Positions 6,658 through 15,085 of a stretch of DNA of 64,000 nucleotides are shown piece by piece. Every line of letters begins with the position of its first letter. Position 1 is the stretch's first letter. Location: assembly GCF_928097925.1 (NCBI RefSeq), contig NZ_CAKMRI010000001.1, forward strand, positions 1,674,001 to 1,738,000. Reading direction: 5' to 3'. This DNA comes from Mediannikoviicoccus vaginalis (lineage in GTDB: Bacteria; Bacillota; Clostridia; Tissierellales; Peptoniphilaceae). The notes beneath the pieces are model-generated. The model was not told the DNA's origin, searched no databases, and saw nothing but the letters and a program-made list of their open reading frames with translations. A program made the translations under genes and the position numbers.

Positions 6658-7427
6658 AAAAGTTTAAAAATTTAGGCTCAAATGCAAAATTAGCCATTAT
6701 ATTTTTTATTTTGCTAGGCCTTTCAATAATATCCTTCTTTATTTTTGACTTTCAAAATGTAATGGCAGAAAGTTATAAGTATGATGATGGAGATGGTTTT
6801 TATATAAACTTAAAAAATAACAACGGAAAGATTAAGTATAAAGATGGAGAGTTTTCAATTAATACATCAAAGGGTTCTTCCCATGATGGAAAGACAATTG
6901 AAAAAGATTATGATTTAACTGGAATTGAAAACATAGCCCTTGATGGAAATTCCATTGATGTAGAAGTTATAAAGTCGGATAAAAACAACATGAAATTAGT
7001 GGCAAAAAATGAAAAATTCAAGGAAAATATTAGTAACAATTCCATTTCTTTAAGCACAAAGAACAATGACCTTATGGAAGTTGAAATCTACACCAATAAC
7101 CCAGGCAAAGTTCACCTTATTTTAAATGGAACCAATATCAACCTAAGTAATAACATAGACTTAAGATCATTAGACATCGCTGGTACGAGTATTGATGTTG
7201 AAAGCAGTTCTGAAAACTCCTTTGACATAGACATAAATGGCACCAATGTTGATGCTGAAATCAATGTTAAAAATAATAACTTTGACATTGACATCAACGC
7301 AGTTCAATTTGATTTTGAAAGTCCACAGGGATCAAGTGATGGCATGGGTGAAATGAATAGAAAGTTTGGTACAGGGGAAAGTCGATTTGTAATTAATAGT
7401 GTAAATGTAGATTTGGAAATGAATTAA
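6654..7427 (+). CDS. DUF4097-like extracytoplasmic beta-helix protein
   Basis: The protein has 257 residues from the ATG at 6654, which overlaps the previous stop and has GGAG upstream; a start at 6636 lies deep in the previous gene. Residues 13-36 form one membrane anchor. The rest is Asn/Asp/Ile-rich with regularly repeated strands (SIDVEV, TSIDVES, SFDIDINGTNVDAEINV, FDIDINAVQFD), the pattern of the DUF4097 adhesin-like beta-solenoid found behind PadR and DUF1700. A surface or periplasm-equivalent sensor role is inferred. A terminator follows 6 bp after the stop. Confidence 0.75.
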   Translation: MKKFKNLGSNAKLAIIFFILLGLSIISFFIFDFQNVMAESYKYDDGDGFYINLKNNNGKIKYKDGEFSINTSKGSSHDGKTIEKDYDLTGIENIALDGNSIDVEVIKSDKNNMKLVAKNEKFKENISNNSISLSTKNNDLMEVEIYTNNPGKVHLILNGTNINLSNNIDLRSLDIAGTSIDVESSSENSFDIDINGTNVDAEINVKNNNFDIDINAVQFDFESPQGSSDGMGEMNRKFGTGESRFVINSVNVDLEMN

Positions 7428-7432
7428 AAATA

Positions 7433-7463
7433 AAACACTTCGTCTATGATGGAGTGTTTTTAT
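7433..7463 (+). terminator. Intrinsic terminator of the padR operon
   Basis: AAACACT pairs with AGTGTTT around a 13-nt loop and is followed by T-rich sequence. Confidence 0.8.
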
Positions 7464-7543
7464 TTTGTAAAAAGAATTATCCTCTTATATTAATGGCCAT
7501 TTTGTGATATATTTAAACTAGTATTTAGAAAGGGAAAAAAAGA

Positions 7544-8599
7544 ATGGCAGATTTAAGAAAAAATATAGCAATAGACCTTGGGACGGCTTCCGTTTTAGTT
7601 TTTATGAGGGGAAAGGGAGTCGTAATAAACGAGCCTTCAGTTGTTGCAATGGACAGCTACACTGGCAAGGTTATATCTGTAGGTAGAGAAGCCAAGAAGA
7701 TGCTTGGAAGAACTCCAGGTAACATCATAGCCACAAGGCCTATGAAGGACGGTGTTATTGCTGACTTCAACACAACTGAAAAAATGCTAAAATATTTTAT
7801 CGAGAAGGCCATTGGAAAATCTTTCTTTAAACCAAATGTGGTCATATGTGTGCCTTCACAGATAACCCAGGTGCAAAGGCGTGCCGTTATTCAAGCTTCA
7901 AGATTTGCCGGCGCCAACAACACCTACCTTATAGAAGAGCCTCTGGCAGCGGCCATTGGCGCAGGGGTTGACATCTCCGACTCCGGTGGCAATATGATTA
8001 TCGACATTGGTGGAGGAACCACTGACGTTGCAGTTATTGCCCTTGGTGGAATCATAATAAATAAATCTATACCAGTTGCAGGAGACGAATGTGACAAGGC
8101 AATTTCAAACTATATAAAGAAGAAATACAATATGATTATTGGCGAAAGGACCGCCGAAGACATTAAGATAAATGTGGCAAAGGCAAGCTCGCCAAATGAC
8201 AACGACCTATTTGAAGTGAAGGGTAGAAATCTTATAAACGGACTTCCAATGCATGTGTTTGTAACATCCAGTGACATTGCAGAAGCACTTCACAAACCAC
8301 TTAATCAAATTGTTGAAACCGTTCATTCAGTACTTGAACAGACACCACCGGAACTTGCGGCAGACCTTTTTGAAAGAGGAGCCATAATGACTGGAGGCAG
8401 TTCACTAATAAAGGGACTGGACAAGAGGATTGAAGAGAGAATCGGAATTAAGGTTCAAATAGCTGAAAACCCTGTACTAGCCGTTGTTAGGGGAACAGGC
8501 AAGTCACTTAACTGGATTGAAAAATTAGACTCCAGCGAAATGGGCGAAGAGTCCATGAGAAAAAAGGCAATTGAAGAAAGGCTTAAGAGGGACAGTTAA
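7544..8599 (+). CDS. MreB-family actin-like cell-shape protein
   Basis: The 351-residue protein has the complete actin-fold signature of MreB/Mbl: phosphate-1 IAIDLGTASVLVF, the connecting loops, phosphate-2 IDIGGGTTDVAVIALGG and the adenosine motif TGGSSLIKGLDKRI. It would form membrane-associated filaments that guide wall synthesis. It lies alone, without mreC or mreD beside it, so it is better called an MreB paralogue (Mbl or MreBH type) than the main mreB. The C-terminal tail after residue 330 is charged. AAGGGA precedes the ATG. Upstream only a short AT-rich gap separates it from the padR terminator. Confidence 0.92.
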   Translation: MADLRKNIAIDLGTASVLVFMRGKGVVINEPSVVAMDSYTGKVISVGREAKKMLGRTPGNIIATRPMKDGVIADFNTTEKMLKYFIEKAIGKSFFKPNVVICVPSQITQVQRRAVIQASRFAGANNTYLIEEPLAAAIGAGVDISDSGGNMIIDIGGGTTDVAVIALGGIIINKSIPVAGDECDKAISNYIKKKYNMIIGERTAEDIKINVAKASSPNDNDLFEVKGRNLINGLPMHVFVTSSDIAEALHKPLNQIVETVHSVLEQTPPELAADLFERGAIMTGGSSLIKGLDKRIEERIGIKVQIAENPVLAVVRGTGKSLNWIEKLDSSEMGEESMRKKAIEERLKRDS

Positions 8600-8790
8600 T
8601 CAAAAATTAATAAAAAGCATATTTTAAACATAGATATTTCCCTTAATTAATGATAGAATGAAAATAGCAGTATAGAGCAATGAAGTGCAGAAGTATGTAA
8701 TCATTACAAAGTTGGACTAAATACTGGCATTATAAAAAATTTTATGCTAGTATATAATTGTACAAAAATTTAATAAGGGGTGTTTTGTAA

Positions 8791-9336
8791 ATGAAAGATA
8801 TGACTCAAGCTAATTTAAGATCAGCATTTGGCGGAGAATCACAAGCAAGAAATAGATACGACATCTGGGGAGATGTTGCAACTAAAGATGGTTTTCCAAA
8901 TGTAGGAAGATTATTCCACTGTACTGCTGACGCGGAAAAGGTTCACGCAGGCCTACACTTCAAAGCTATGAAGGATGTAAAAGGGGACTTCCTAGTAGCA
9001 AGCATGGCAGGATTCGGTATCGGAACAACTTCTGAAAACTTAGAAGCTGCTAAGGGTGGAGAAGTTTTTGAATATACAGAAATGTATCCAGCTTACATTG
9101 AAGTAGCAGAAATGCAAGGTGAAGAAGCAGCTGTTAGAGCAATGAGATTTGCAGTAGCAGCAGAAAAAGTTCACGCTGAGTTATTCGGAAAAGCTAAAGA
9201 AATAGTTGATTCTGGAAAAGACTTAGACGATGGAAAAATTTACTTATGTCCTGTATGTGGATTCGTATCACTAACAGGTGAAGAAGACAAATGCCCAATC
9301 TGTGGCGCAAAAAAAGAAGTATTTATTGAGTACTAA
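8791..9336 (+). CDS. rbr: Rubrerythrin
   Basis: This non-haem di-iron peroxidase reduces H2O2 in the cytosol of anaerobes using rubredoxin-type electrons. It has 181 residues. The ferritin-like four-helix domain carries two EKxH-type iron ligand sets (GESQARNRY, AEKVHAGLHF, then AEMQGEEAA and AAEKVHAELF). The C-terminal rubredoxin domain has CPVCG and CPICG knuckles (about residues 152-171). A TATAAT box at about 8752-8757 probably drives it, and AAGGGG precedes the ATG. The 191-bp upstream gap has no other gene. It stands alone, followed by a short hairpin. Confidence 0.96.
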   Translation: MKDMTQANLRSAFGGESQARNRYDIWGDVATKDGFPNVGRLFHCTADAEKVHAGLHFKAMKDVKGDFLVASMAGFGIGTTSENLEAAKGGEVFEYTEMYPAYIEVAEMQGEEAAVRAMRFAVAAEKVHAELFGKAKEIVDSGKDLDDGKIYLCPVCGFVSLTGEEDKCPICGAKKEVFIEY

Positions 9337-9341
9337 ATTCT

Positions 9342-9360
9342 AGGGAAGCTTGGCTTCCCT
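9342..9360 (+). terminator. Hairpin after rubrerythrin
   Basis: AGGGAAGC and GCTTCCCT form an 8-bp stem with a 3-nt loop directly after the stop. The following sequence lacks a T-run, so termination may be weak and transcription may continue into the HPr-like gene. Confidence 0.5.
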
Positions 9361-9387
9361 CTGAATTTATTTATAGGAGGGAAGAAG

Positions 9388-9642
9388 TTGGTTGAGGAAA
9401 AGGTTACCTTGAAAAATGACGAGGGTTTATACGCAAGAACAGCTGCAAAGTTTTTACAAAATGCAGTTAAATTTAAATCCCAAATAACTTTAACTAAAGA
9501 TGAGAAATCATATGACGGCAAAAGTATTTTATCAATACTTAGTATGGCAGGTTTTAAAGGAGATGAAATCGTTATTTCTTGTGAGGGAAACGACGAAGTG
9601 GACGCTCTCGACTGCCTTACAGCTTTTATAAACAGTATTTAA
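9388..9642 (+). CDS. HPr-like phosphocarrier with Tyr in place of the active-site His
   Basis: This 84-residue protein has the HPr fold. It starts at TTG with AGGAGGG 7 bases upstream; no ATG is available. The normal HPr active site GLHARPA reads GLYARTA here (Tyr15-equivalent, Thr for Pro), so it cannot be phosphorylated by PTS enzyme I at histidine. The regulatory serine region is kept (GKSILSILSMAG, Ser46 equivalent). That combination resembles Bacillus Crh, in which His is replaced by Gln and only HprK acts on Ser46. A role in catabolite control rather than sugar transport is therefore likely. No PTS gene lies nearby. A terminator follows. Confidence 0.88.
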   Translation: MVEEKVTLKNDEGLYARTAAKFLQNAVKFKSQITLTKDEKSYDGKSILSILSMAGFKGDEIVISCEGNDEVDALDCLTAFINSI

Positions 9643-9661
9643 ACTTAGTGATGTTACATAT

Positions 9662-9687
9662 AGGTCTATTTCCATAGACCTTTTTTC
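9662..9687 (+). terminator. Intrinsic terminator
   Basis: AGGTCTA and TAGACCT form a 7-bp stem with a 5-nt loop, followed by six T. Confidence 0.85.
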
Positions 9688-9756
9688 TGTTTCCTTTGTA
9701 ATTTAGAAATTTTTTATTTATAATGTAAATAGAAAAATCAAAAAATTGGAGGTTAT

Positions 9757-10380
9757 ATGAGAAAGTTAAAGTTTTTTTTAGATCCAATAAGTCAATTAGC
9801 CCCCTGGTTAAATAAATGGGAAAGTATAGGCTACACCCTAGCCAATGTAGATAAATATTCATATATATTTAAAGAAGAAGACAGAGAAGTTTTATACGAG
9901 ACCATATATGTGGGAGATTATGAAATAAAAGAGCTAGACGGCTATAAAAAATATTTACAGAGTCAAGGTAAGAGATACTTTCACATTCCACTGGACCAAG
10001 GTGGTCTAATAACCGGAGACCTAGGTTTCCTACGACCTTTTACAAGACAGGCGGAGAAACTGGAAAGCACATTCTCCACAAAAAATAGAGAAGTTTTAAT
10101 AATCGAGTCACCAAAGTCTAAGCCGGAAAACCCAGAAAATAACTATGCACATCTAAGCAAGGAGTATAAGTCAATAAATAAAAAATATATTGTCTCAATG
10201 TTATTTGTGTTACTTGGAATATTTTTAGTTTTAAGATCTATCTATAAAGATGGATTTAGACTCCTTGCAGGAATTGCACTAATACTTCTTGCAATATTTC
10301 TATTTGACTACCTAGTTTTAGTTATCTTTTCAAATAAAAATGCAGAAAAGTATAGAAAAAAAGCAAAGGAACAAGTTTAA
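9757..10380 (+). CDS. DUF2812-like membrane protein
   Basis: The protein has 207 residues. The N-terminal half is soluble, with a pattern (WLNKWESIGYTLANVDKYSYIFKEE) that resembles DUF2812 proteins. The C-terminal part has two hydrophobic segments at about residues 147-163 and 169-193 and then a basic tail. GGAGG precedes the ATG. DUF2812 proteins are often partners of PadR regulators, but none is adjacent. The family call is from general resemblance only, and the function is unknown. It is flanked by terminators on both sides, so it is a single-gene transcript. Confidence 0.65.
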   Translation: MRKLKFFLDPISQLAPWLNKWESIGYTLANVDKYSYIFKEEDREVLYETIYVGDYEIKELDGYKKYLQSQGKRYFHIPLDQGGLITGDLGFLRPFTRQAEKLESTFSTKNREVLIIESPKSKPENPENNYAHLSKEYKSINKKYIVSMLFVLLGIFLVLRSIYKDGFRLLAGIALILLAIFLFDYLVLVIFSNKNAEKYRKKAKEQV

Positions 10381-10424
10381 GTTTTTTTAAATTCGGGTAA
10401 ATTAATATTAATACTTAAGACATG

Positions 10425-10448
10425 AAGAGCCTAAGGGCTCTTTTTTTA
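10425..10448 (+). terminator. Intrinsic terminator
   Basis: GAGCC/GGGCTC form a short GC-rich hairpin with a TAA loop, followed by seven T. Confidence 0.85.
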
Positions 10449-10462
10449 GAATGGAGGTAAGT

Positions 10463-11029
10463 ATGGAAAACTTTTTATCCGAAGAATTAAAAGAAATATT
10501 GAAGAGAGAATACTCTAAGGGAAATATTATTTTAAACCTTGGAGACATTACAAAGGTAGAAGTGGACGCCATTGTTAATGCCGCCAACGAAACATTACTG
10601 GGCGGAGGAGGAGTTGACGGAGCCATACACGCTGCTGCCGGCTCAGAGTTACTGGAAGAGTGCAAGACCCTTGGAGGCTGTAGAACTGGAGAAGCAAAGA
10701 TTACAAAGGGATATAACTTGCCGGCAAAAAATGTTATTCATACCGTTGGACCAATTTATAACACCGACAAAAATGTGGAAAAGTTACTTTCCGACTGCTA
10801 TACAAATAGCCTTAAGCTAATAGTAGAAAATAACTTAAATTCCATTGCATTTCCAGGAATTTCCACGGGAGTTTATGGATATCCAAAGGAAGATGCAGCT
10901 CGAATTGCCATAGAGTCAGTGCTATCTTTTCTTAAGAACCACAAAGGAGACATAAAAGTAATTTTTGTTTCATTTAGCGAAAGGGATTTTGATATATATA
11001 AGAAAATATTTGAGGAGAGCATGAAATAA
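10463..11029 (+). CDS. Macrodomain protein (O-acetyl-ADP-ribose deacetylase type)
   Basis: The protein has 188 residues from the ATG at 10463. GGAGG lies between it and an earlier in-frame ATG at 10451, which therefore cannot be the start. The macro fold is complete: NLGDITKVEVDAIVNAANE, the ADP-ribose loop LLGGGGVDGAIHAAAG and the second loop ISTGVYGYPKEDAA. These motifs match the YmdB/MacroD class that hydrolyses O-acetyl-ADP-ribose or removes ADP-ribose from proteins. The stop overlaps the next start (TAATG), so it is translated together with a polyphosphate:AMP phosphotransferase. Confidence 0.93.
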   Translation: MENFLSEELKEILKREYSKGNIILNLGDITKVEVDAIVNAANETLLGGGGVDGAIHAAAGSELLEECKTLGGCRTGEAKITKGYNLPAKNVIHTVGPIYNTDKNVEKLLSDCYTNSLKLIVENNLNSIAFPGISTGVYGYPKEDAARIAIESVLSFLKNHKGDIKVIFVSFSERDFDIYKKIFEESMK

Positions 11030-12507
11030 TGGATGGACTTAATATAAGAAATTTAAAAAAGTACAAAGACTTTAGCAAAAAAGAACTAGGCATAAGACTG
11101 GCAAGGTTAATGAGAATAGCAGAAACAGAAAAAATTCCAGTACTAGTAATCATTGACGGCTTTGAGTCCTCAGGCAAAGGCTATGTAATCAACGACTTAG
11201 TAAAAGAACTAAACCCTAAGTTCTATGACGTGGATGTGTTTGATAAGGCGTCAGAAGAAGAAAATCTATATCCATTTATTACGAGATTTTGGAAGAAAAT
11301 TCCACGAAAGGGACACACAAAAGTCTTCGATAGGTCCTTCTACTTTGACGTTATGAGTGATCCAAACATGTCCAAGAAAAAGACTAGACAAAGACTTGAA
11401 AGCATTAGTGGCATCGAAAAAAATCTCTATGACGACTATACGGTTATAGTAAAAGTATTTTTAGACATATCACAAGAGACACAAAAAGAAACCATAAAAA
11501 AATATTTAGACTCAGAATATAATGCGTTTTACGTTGATAAAATCGACCTTGAACAAAACGAAAATTACGACAAGTACAAAGAACATATAAAATACGTTCT
11601 AGAACAGACCAACTTCGACTTTGCTCCGTGGAACATCGTAGACTCCACCGAAAGAAAACTTGCCTCAAAAGATGTGTTGGGACTAGTAATAGAAGAACTG
11701 GAAAAGGGAATCGAAAGAGTTTCAACAAAGAGGGAAAAAGGCATAAGGCTTAAGAGAAGTTACGAAGCAAAAAATAAGCCACTGGACGACCTGGACATGG
11801 ACAAGTCACTAAGTGAAGAAGAATATGACGAAGTTTTAAAAGACTTACAAAAACAGGCAAGCTCACTATCTGCCCAGATGTATGTTAAAGGCATTCCAAC
11901 CATGTTGGTGTTCGAAGGAGTGGACGCCGCAGGAAAGGACGGAGCCATAAAAAGACTTGTTAAGAGAATGGATCCTAGACTATACACAGTACACGCTATC
12001 TCAGCGCCGGACGAAACAGAAAACTCCTACAATTACCTTTGGAGATTTTACAACAAGATACCAGCCAAGGGCTACATGGGAATATTCTCCAGATCCTGGT
12101 ATGGACGTGTCATGGTGGAAAGAGTGGAAGGCTTTGCACAGGACAACGAATGGGAAAGGGCCTTTGATGAGATGTTAGACATGGAAAAACAATTCCATGA
12201 CTCACATGGGCTAATATTAAAATACTTTGTAGTAATAGACAAAGACACCCAATTGGAAAGATTTAAAGCAAGAGAAGAAGAACCAGATAAACAGTACAAG
12301 ATAACAGAAGAAGATTGGCGAAATAGAAATAAATGGGATGAATATATAACCGCCATGAACGAAATGTTAGATAGAACCGACGTAGACTACGCTCCATGGA
12401 TTGTAGTTGCAGGAAACGACAAAAAGTATGCAAGAATAAAAGTTCTAAAAGAATTTATAAAACATGCAGAAAAGAGAATTAAGGAGATAGAACAAGAAGA
12501 AAAATAA
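11029..12507 (+). CDS. pap: Polyphosphate:AMP phosphotransferase (two fused PPK2 domains)
   Basis: The 492-residue protein has two tandem PPK2 domains, the class that makes ADP from AMP and polyphosphate. The first domain (about residues 1-230) has a degenerate Walker A, IDGFESSGKGYVINDLV. The second (about 280-490) has a canonical one, FEGVDAAGKDGAIKRLVKRMDPR, plus IFSRSWYGRVMVERVEGF. In the family the C-terminal domain is catalytic, in agreement with this. It gives the cell a way to recover adenylate charge from stored polyphosphate. It is coupled to the macrodomain gene upstream by a one-base overlap. No clear terminator follows. Confidence 0.92.
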   Translation: MDGLNIRNLKKYKDFSKKELGIRLARLMRIAETEKIPVLVIIDGFESSGKGYVINDLVKELNPKFYDVDVFDKASEEENLYPFITRFWKKIPRKGHTKVFDRSFYFDVMSDPNMSKKKTRQRLESISGIEKNLYDDYTVIVKVFLDISQETQKETIKKYLDSEYNAFYVDKIDLEQNENYDKYKEHIKYVLEQTNFDFAPWNIVDSTERKLASKDVLGLVIEELEKGIERVSTKREKGIRLKRSYEAKNKPLDDLDMDKSLSEEEYDEVLKDLQKQASSLSAQMYVKGIPTMLVFEGVDAAGKDGAIKRLVKRMDPRLYTVHAISAPDETENSYNYLWRFYNKIPAKGYMGIFSRSWYGRVMVERVEGFAQDNEWERAFDEMLDMEKQFHDSHGLILKYFVVIDKDTQLERFKAREEEPDKQYKITEEDWRNRNKWDEYITAMNEMLDRTDVDYAPWIVVAGNDKKYARIKVLKEFIKHAEKRIKEIEQEEK

Positions 12508-12717
12508 AAAAATATCATAAAAGAGTGGTTATTTAATGAAAAAAGATAAATTCGTAAGAATTTTGTAATATTTTATCGAACTATTTGGTGTATAATGGTA
12601 CTAACAACAAAATGTTAATATAAAGGGAAAAATTTGTAAAATTTTCTTGAGAATATTAAAAAAACATCAAAATTGTGTTAAAATATATTTTCGTTAGAAA
12701 TGAAATGAGGGGAAAGA

Positions 12718-14226
12718 ATGAAAGAAAATAAAAATAAAAAAGCAAATTTGACATTTGTGGTTATTATTATGATGCTGTCCACCTTACTTATACTTACTAC
12801 TCTTTATTTGACCTTAAACTTTAGAAACAAAGGAATTAAAGATTTAATATTTCAATTGAAAGGTGGAGTTGGCGGAACCGCACCCGTAGTGGTATGGGGT
12901 GTAATATTTGCAAACATATTACCATTTATAGGTATTATGGCGGCACTACTGGTACCAATATGGATAGTTTGGAAAAAGACAGGATTCAACACAAAAAGAT
13001 CTAGAAGAATAAAAGCATTTTACCCAGCAGGAGTATTTATAGTTTCATGCTTGGCATTTTACATCTTCCTAGACGGTCCAGACTACCTAAAAGCAGTATT
13101 TCAAGAATCCACAATGATAGAAGAAAATTACGTTAGACCAGAAAATGTAAATTTAAAATTTCCAGAAAAGAAGAGAAATCTTATCCTAATCTACGCAGAG
13201 TCCATTGAAAGTACAGTTATGAACAAGGACATAGGCGGAGGATGGGAATACTCCATAATGCCAGAACTTGAAAAACTTGCATTAGAGAACACATTCTTTT
13301 CAAACACAGACAAAATGGGAGGCTTTTACCAAACAGAAGGAGCCTCATGGAGTATTGCAGGAATAACAGCAAGCCAAACAGGACTTCCAATAAAAGGATT
13401 TGTAAACAACCAATATAAATCAACAAACTTCTTAAACGGAGCCTATTCACTGGGAGAAATCCTAAGACAACAAGGCTACAACAACGAAGTAATAATGGGA
13501 AGTAAATCAGAATTTGGTGGTAAGAGACAATTCTTCAAAAACCATGGAAACTATGACATCTTTGACCTATACCATGCAATTGCAAATGGCTATATGACAT
13601 ACGAAGACAGAGTATGGTGGGGATACCAAGATAGCAAACTATTTAAGTGGTCAAAAGAAGAAATTACAAAACTTGCAAACAAAGACGAACCATTTAACTT
13701 TGTAATAGAAACAGTAAACACACACTTTACAGATGGTTACCTAGAACCAGGAGACGTACAAAAGTTCCCAACACAATATGAAAATGTTCACGCCCAATCA
13801 TCAAAACAAATTGGAGAATTTGTAGAATGGGCTAAACAGCAAGACTTCTATGAAAATACAACCATAGTAATAGTTGGAGACCACTTGGGAATGCAAGACA
13901 AATGGTACTATGACAATATGGTTAAAGGTTACGACAGATCAGTTTATAATACATTTATAAACTCTGCAGTTCCAGCAGCAAACAATAAAAATAGAATTTC
14001 CACAACAATGGACTTGTACCCAACAATCCTAGCAAGCCTAGGAGTTGAAATAGAAGGAGATAGAATGGGGCTTGGAACAAACCTATACTCAGGAAAGAAG
14101 ACGCTTGCAGAAGAAATGGGTTACAAATACTTTAACGACGAATTAAAGAAAAACTCAGCATTCTACAACGAACAAATTCTACAAGACGACGCACAAGATG
14201 CAATCACATTAAGAAAAAAGAAATAA
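12718..14226 (+). CDS. Sulfatase-type phosphoglycerol transferase (OpgB/LtaS superfamily)
   Basis: This 502-residue envelope enzyme has membrane helices at about residues 12-31, 57-84 and 103-121 and a large extracellular alkaline-phosphatase-fold domain. Metal-site motifs are LILIYAESIEST and IVIVGDHLGMQD. The segment GASWSIAGITASQTGLP corresponds to the nucleophile region of the MdoB/OpgB group, in which a Thr or Ser follows the aromatic residue. It probably transfers phosphoglycerol from lipid to a glycan or teichoic acid. GAGGGG precedes the ATG. Candidate promoter elements lie in the 210-bp AT-rich gap upstream (TATAAT near 12590), which contains no gene. Confidence 0.85.
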   Translation: MKENKNKKANLTFVVIIMMLSTLLILTTLYLTLNFRNKGIKDLIFQLKGGVGGTAPVVVWGVIFANILPFIGIMAALLVPIWIVWKKTGFNTKRSRRIKAFYPAGVFIVSCLAFYIFLDGPDYLKAVFQESTMIEENYVRPENVNLKFPEKKRNLILIYAESIESTVMNKDIGGGWEYSIMPELEKLALENTFFSNTDKMGGFYQTEGASWSIAGITASQTGLPIKGFVNNQYKSTNFLNGAYSLGEILRQQGYNNEVIMGSKSEFGGKRQFFKNHGNYDIFDLYHAIANGYMTYEDRVWWGYQDSKLFKWSKEEITKLANKDEPFNFVIETVNTHFTDGYLEPGDVQKFPTQYENVHAQSSKQIGEFVEWAKQQDFYENTTIVIVGDHLGMQDKWYYDNMVKGYDRSVYNTFINSAVPAANNKNRISTTMDLYPTILASLGVEIEGDRMGLGTNLYSGKKTLAEEMGYKYFNDELKKNSAFYNEQILQDDAQDAITLRKKK

Positions 14227-14230
14227 TAGC

Positions 14231-14262
14231 AAAAGACCATGGTAGAACTGTGGTCTTTTTTG
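14231..14262 (+). terminator. Intrinsic terminator
   Basis: AAAGACCA and TGGTCTTT form an 8-bp stem around an 11-nt loop and end in a T-run. Confidence 0.85.
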
Positions 14263-14307
14263 TACACTAAACAAAGACATAACTATAATAAAATCAAGGA
14301 GATAGAT

Positions 14308-14736
14308 ATGGACAGATTAAAAGAACTACAAGAAGCAAGAGACCAAGCAGTCATAGTTATAGAAAAAATAGACAGAGCATTAGACACCCTAGACAACGCA
14401 AAGTTTTGGGGAATGTGGGACATGTTTGGAGGAGAGTTTTTCTCAAGCTGGAAAAAGAGAAATAAAATAAAAGAAGCTAACCAATACATCGAAGGCATTA
14501 CAGATTCAGTAAAAGACCTGGAAAAAGAACTAAAAGACGTGGACATGGTCCTACCAGAAGAAATTAGCAACACCATGGGCGACAGAGCCCTCGACATTTG
14601 GTTCGATAATATCTTTACCGACATGAGAGTCCAAGGAGAAATAAAAAGTTCCATAAGAGAGTTGAGAGACTTTAGAGATGTGGTGGAAGACTTGGTGATA
14701 AGACTGGACCATGAGATTGAAAAGCTTGGGAAGTAA
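14308..14736 (+). CDS. Helical protein of unknown function
   Basis: The protein has 142 residues from the ATG at 14308, chosen for its AAGGAGAT site; a longer frame from 14239 overlaps the terminator of the previous gene. It has no signal peptide or membrane helix. It is almost entirely heptad-like and charged (RLKELQEARDQAVIVIEKIDRALDTL, then ITDSVKDLEKELKDV), so coiled coils are likely. A WGMWDMFGGEFFSSW aromatic cluster at about residues 36-50 could be a contact surface. I do not recognise the family. It is the last gene before the defence island. Confidence 0.65.
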   Translation: MDRLKELQEARDQAVIVIEKIDRALDTLDNAKFWGMWDMFGGEFFSSWKKRNKIKEANQYIEGITDSVKDLEKELKDVDMVLPEEISNTMGDRALDIWFDNIFTDMRVQGEIKSSIRELRDFRDVVEDLVIRLDHEIEKLGK

Positions 14737-15085
14737 GGGATCTGTTGGGAACATAATGAGGTTTAGCATTTAGTAAAAATATGTTATTACTGTAACAAAA
14801 CTTGGCAGTTGAAAAAGCCGAAACTTGGCAGTTGAAATCTTTAAATTGTGAGTTATGGAGAAAAATAAAAAATAAAAGCTGTTGAAAGGTATTGATAATG
14901 GTACTTACTTCAACAGCTTTTATTTCTATTTAAGTCTTTTAATGTGTCACTGTAGTTAATAAGCACCAGAAGTATGATAAAATATAATTGCGTCAATTTT
15001 TTTATATCGACGAGAATAATTTATAATAAAAAATACTATAATATTTGATAAATAGATGAATATTTCGAAATGTGTGAGGGAGAGT
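14737..15085. other. Gap before the defence island: 17-bp direct repeat and a 17-bp hairpin
   Basis: There is no gene. AAACTTGGCAGTTGAAA occurs twice, at 14798-14814 and 14821-14837, with a 6-bp spacer. A hairpin with perfect 17-bp arms (14870-14886 and 14909-14925, AAATAAAAGCTGTTGAA and its complement) follows; it is T-rich on both sides and could terminate transcription in both directions. Downstream are two TATAAT-like boxes (about 15021-15040), likely the promoter of the mod operon. Confidence 0.7.
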
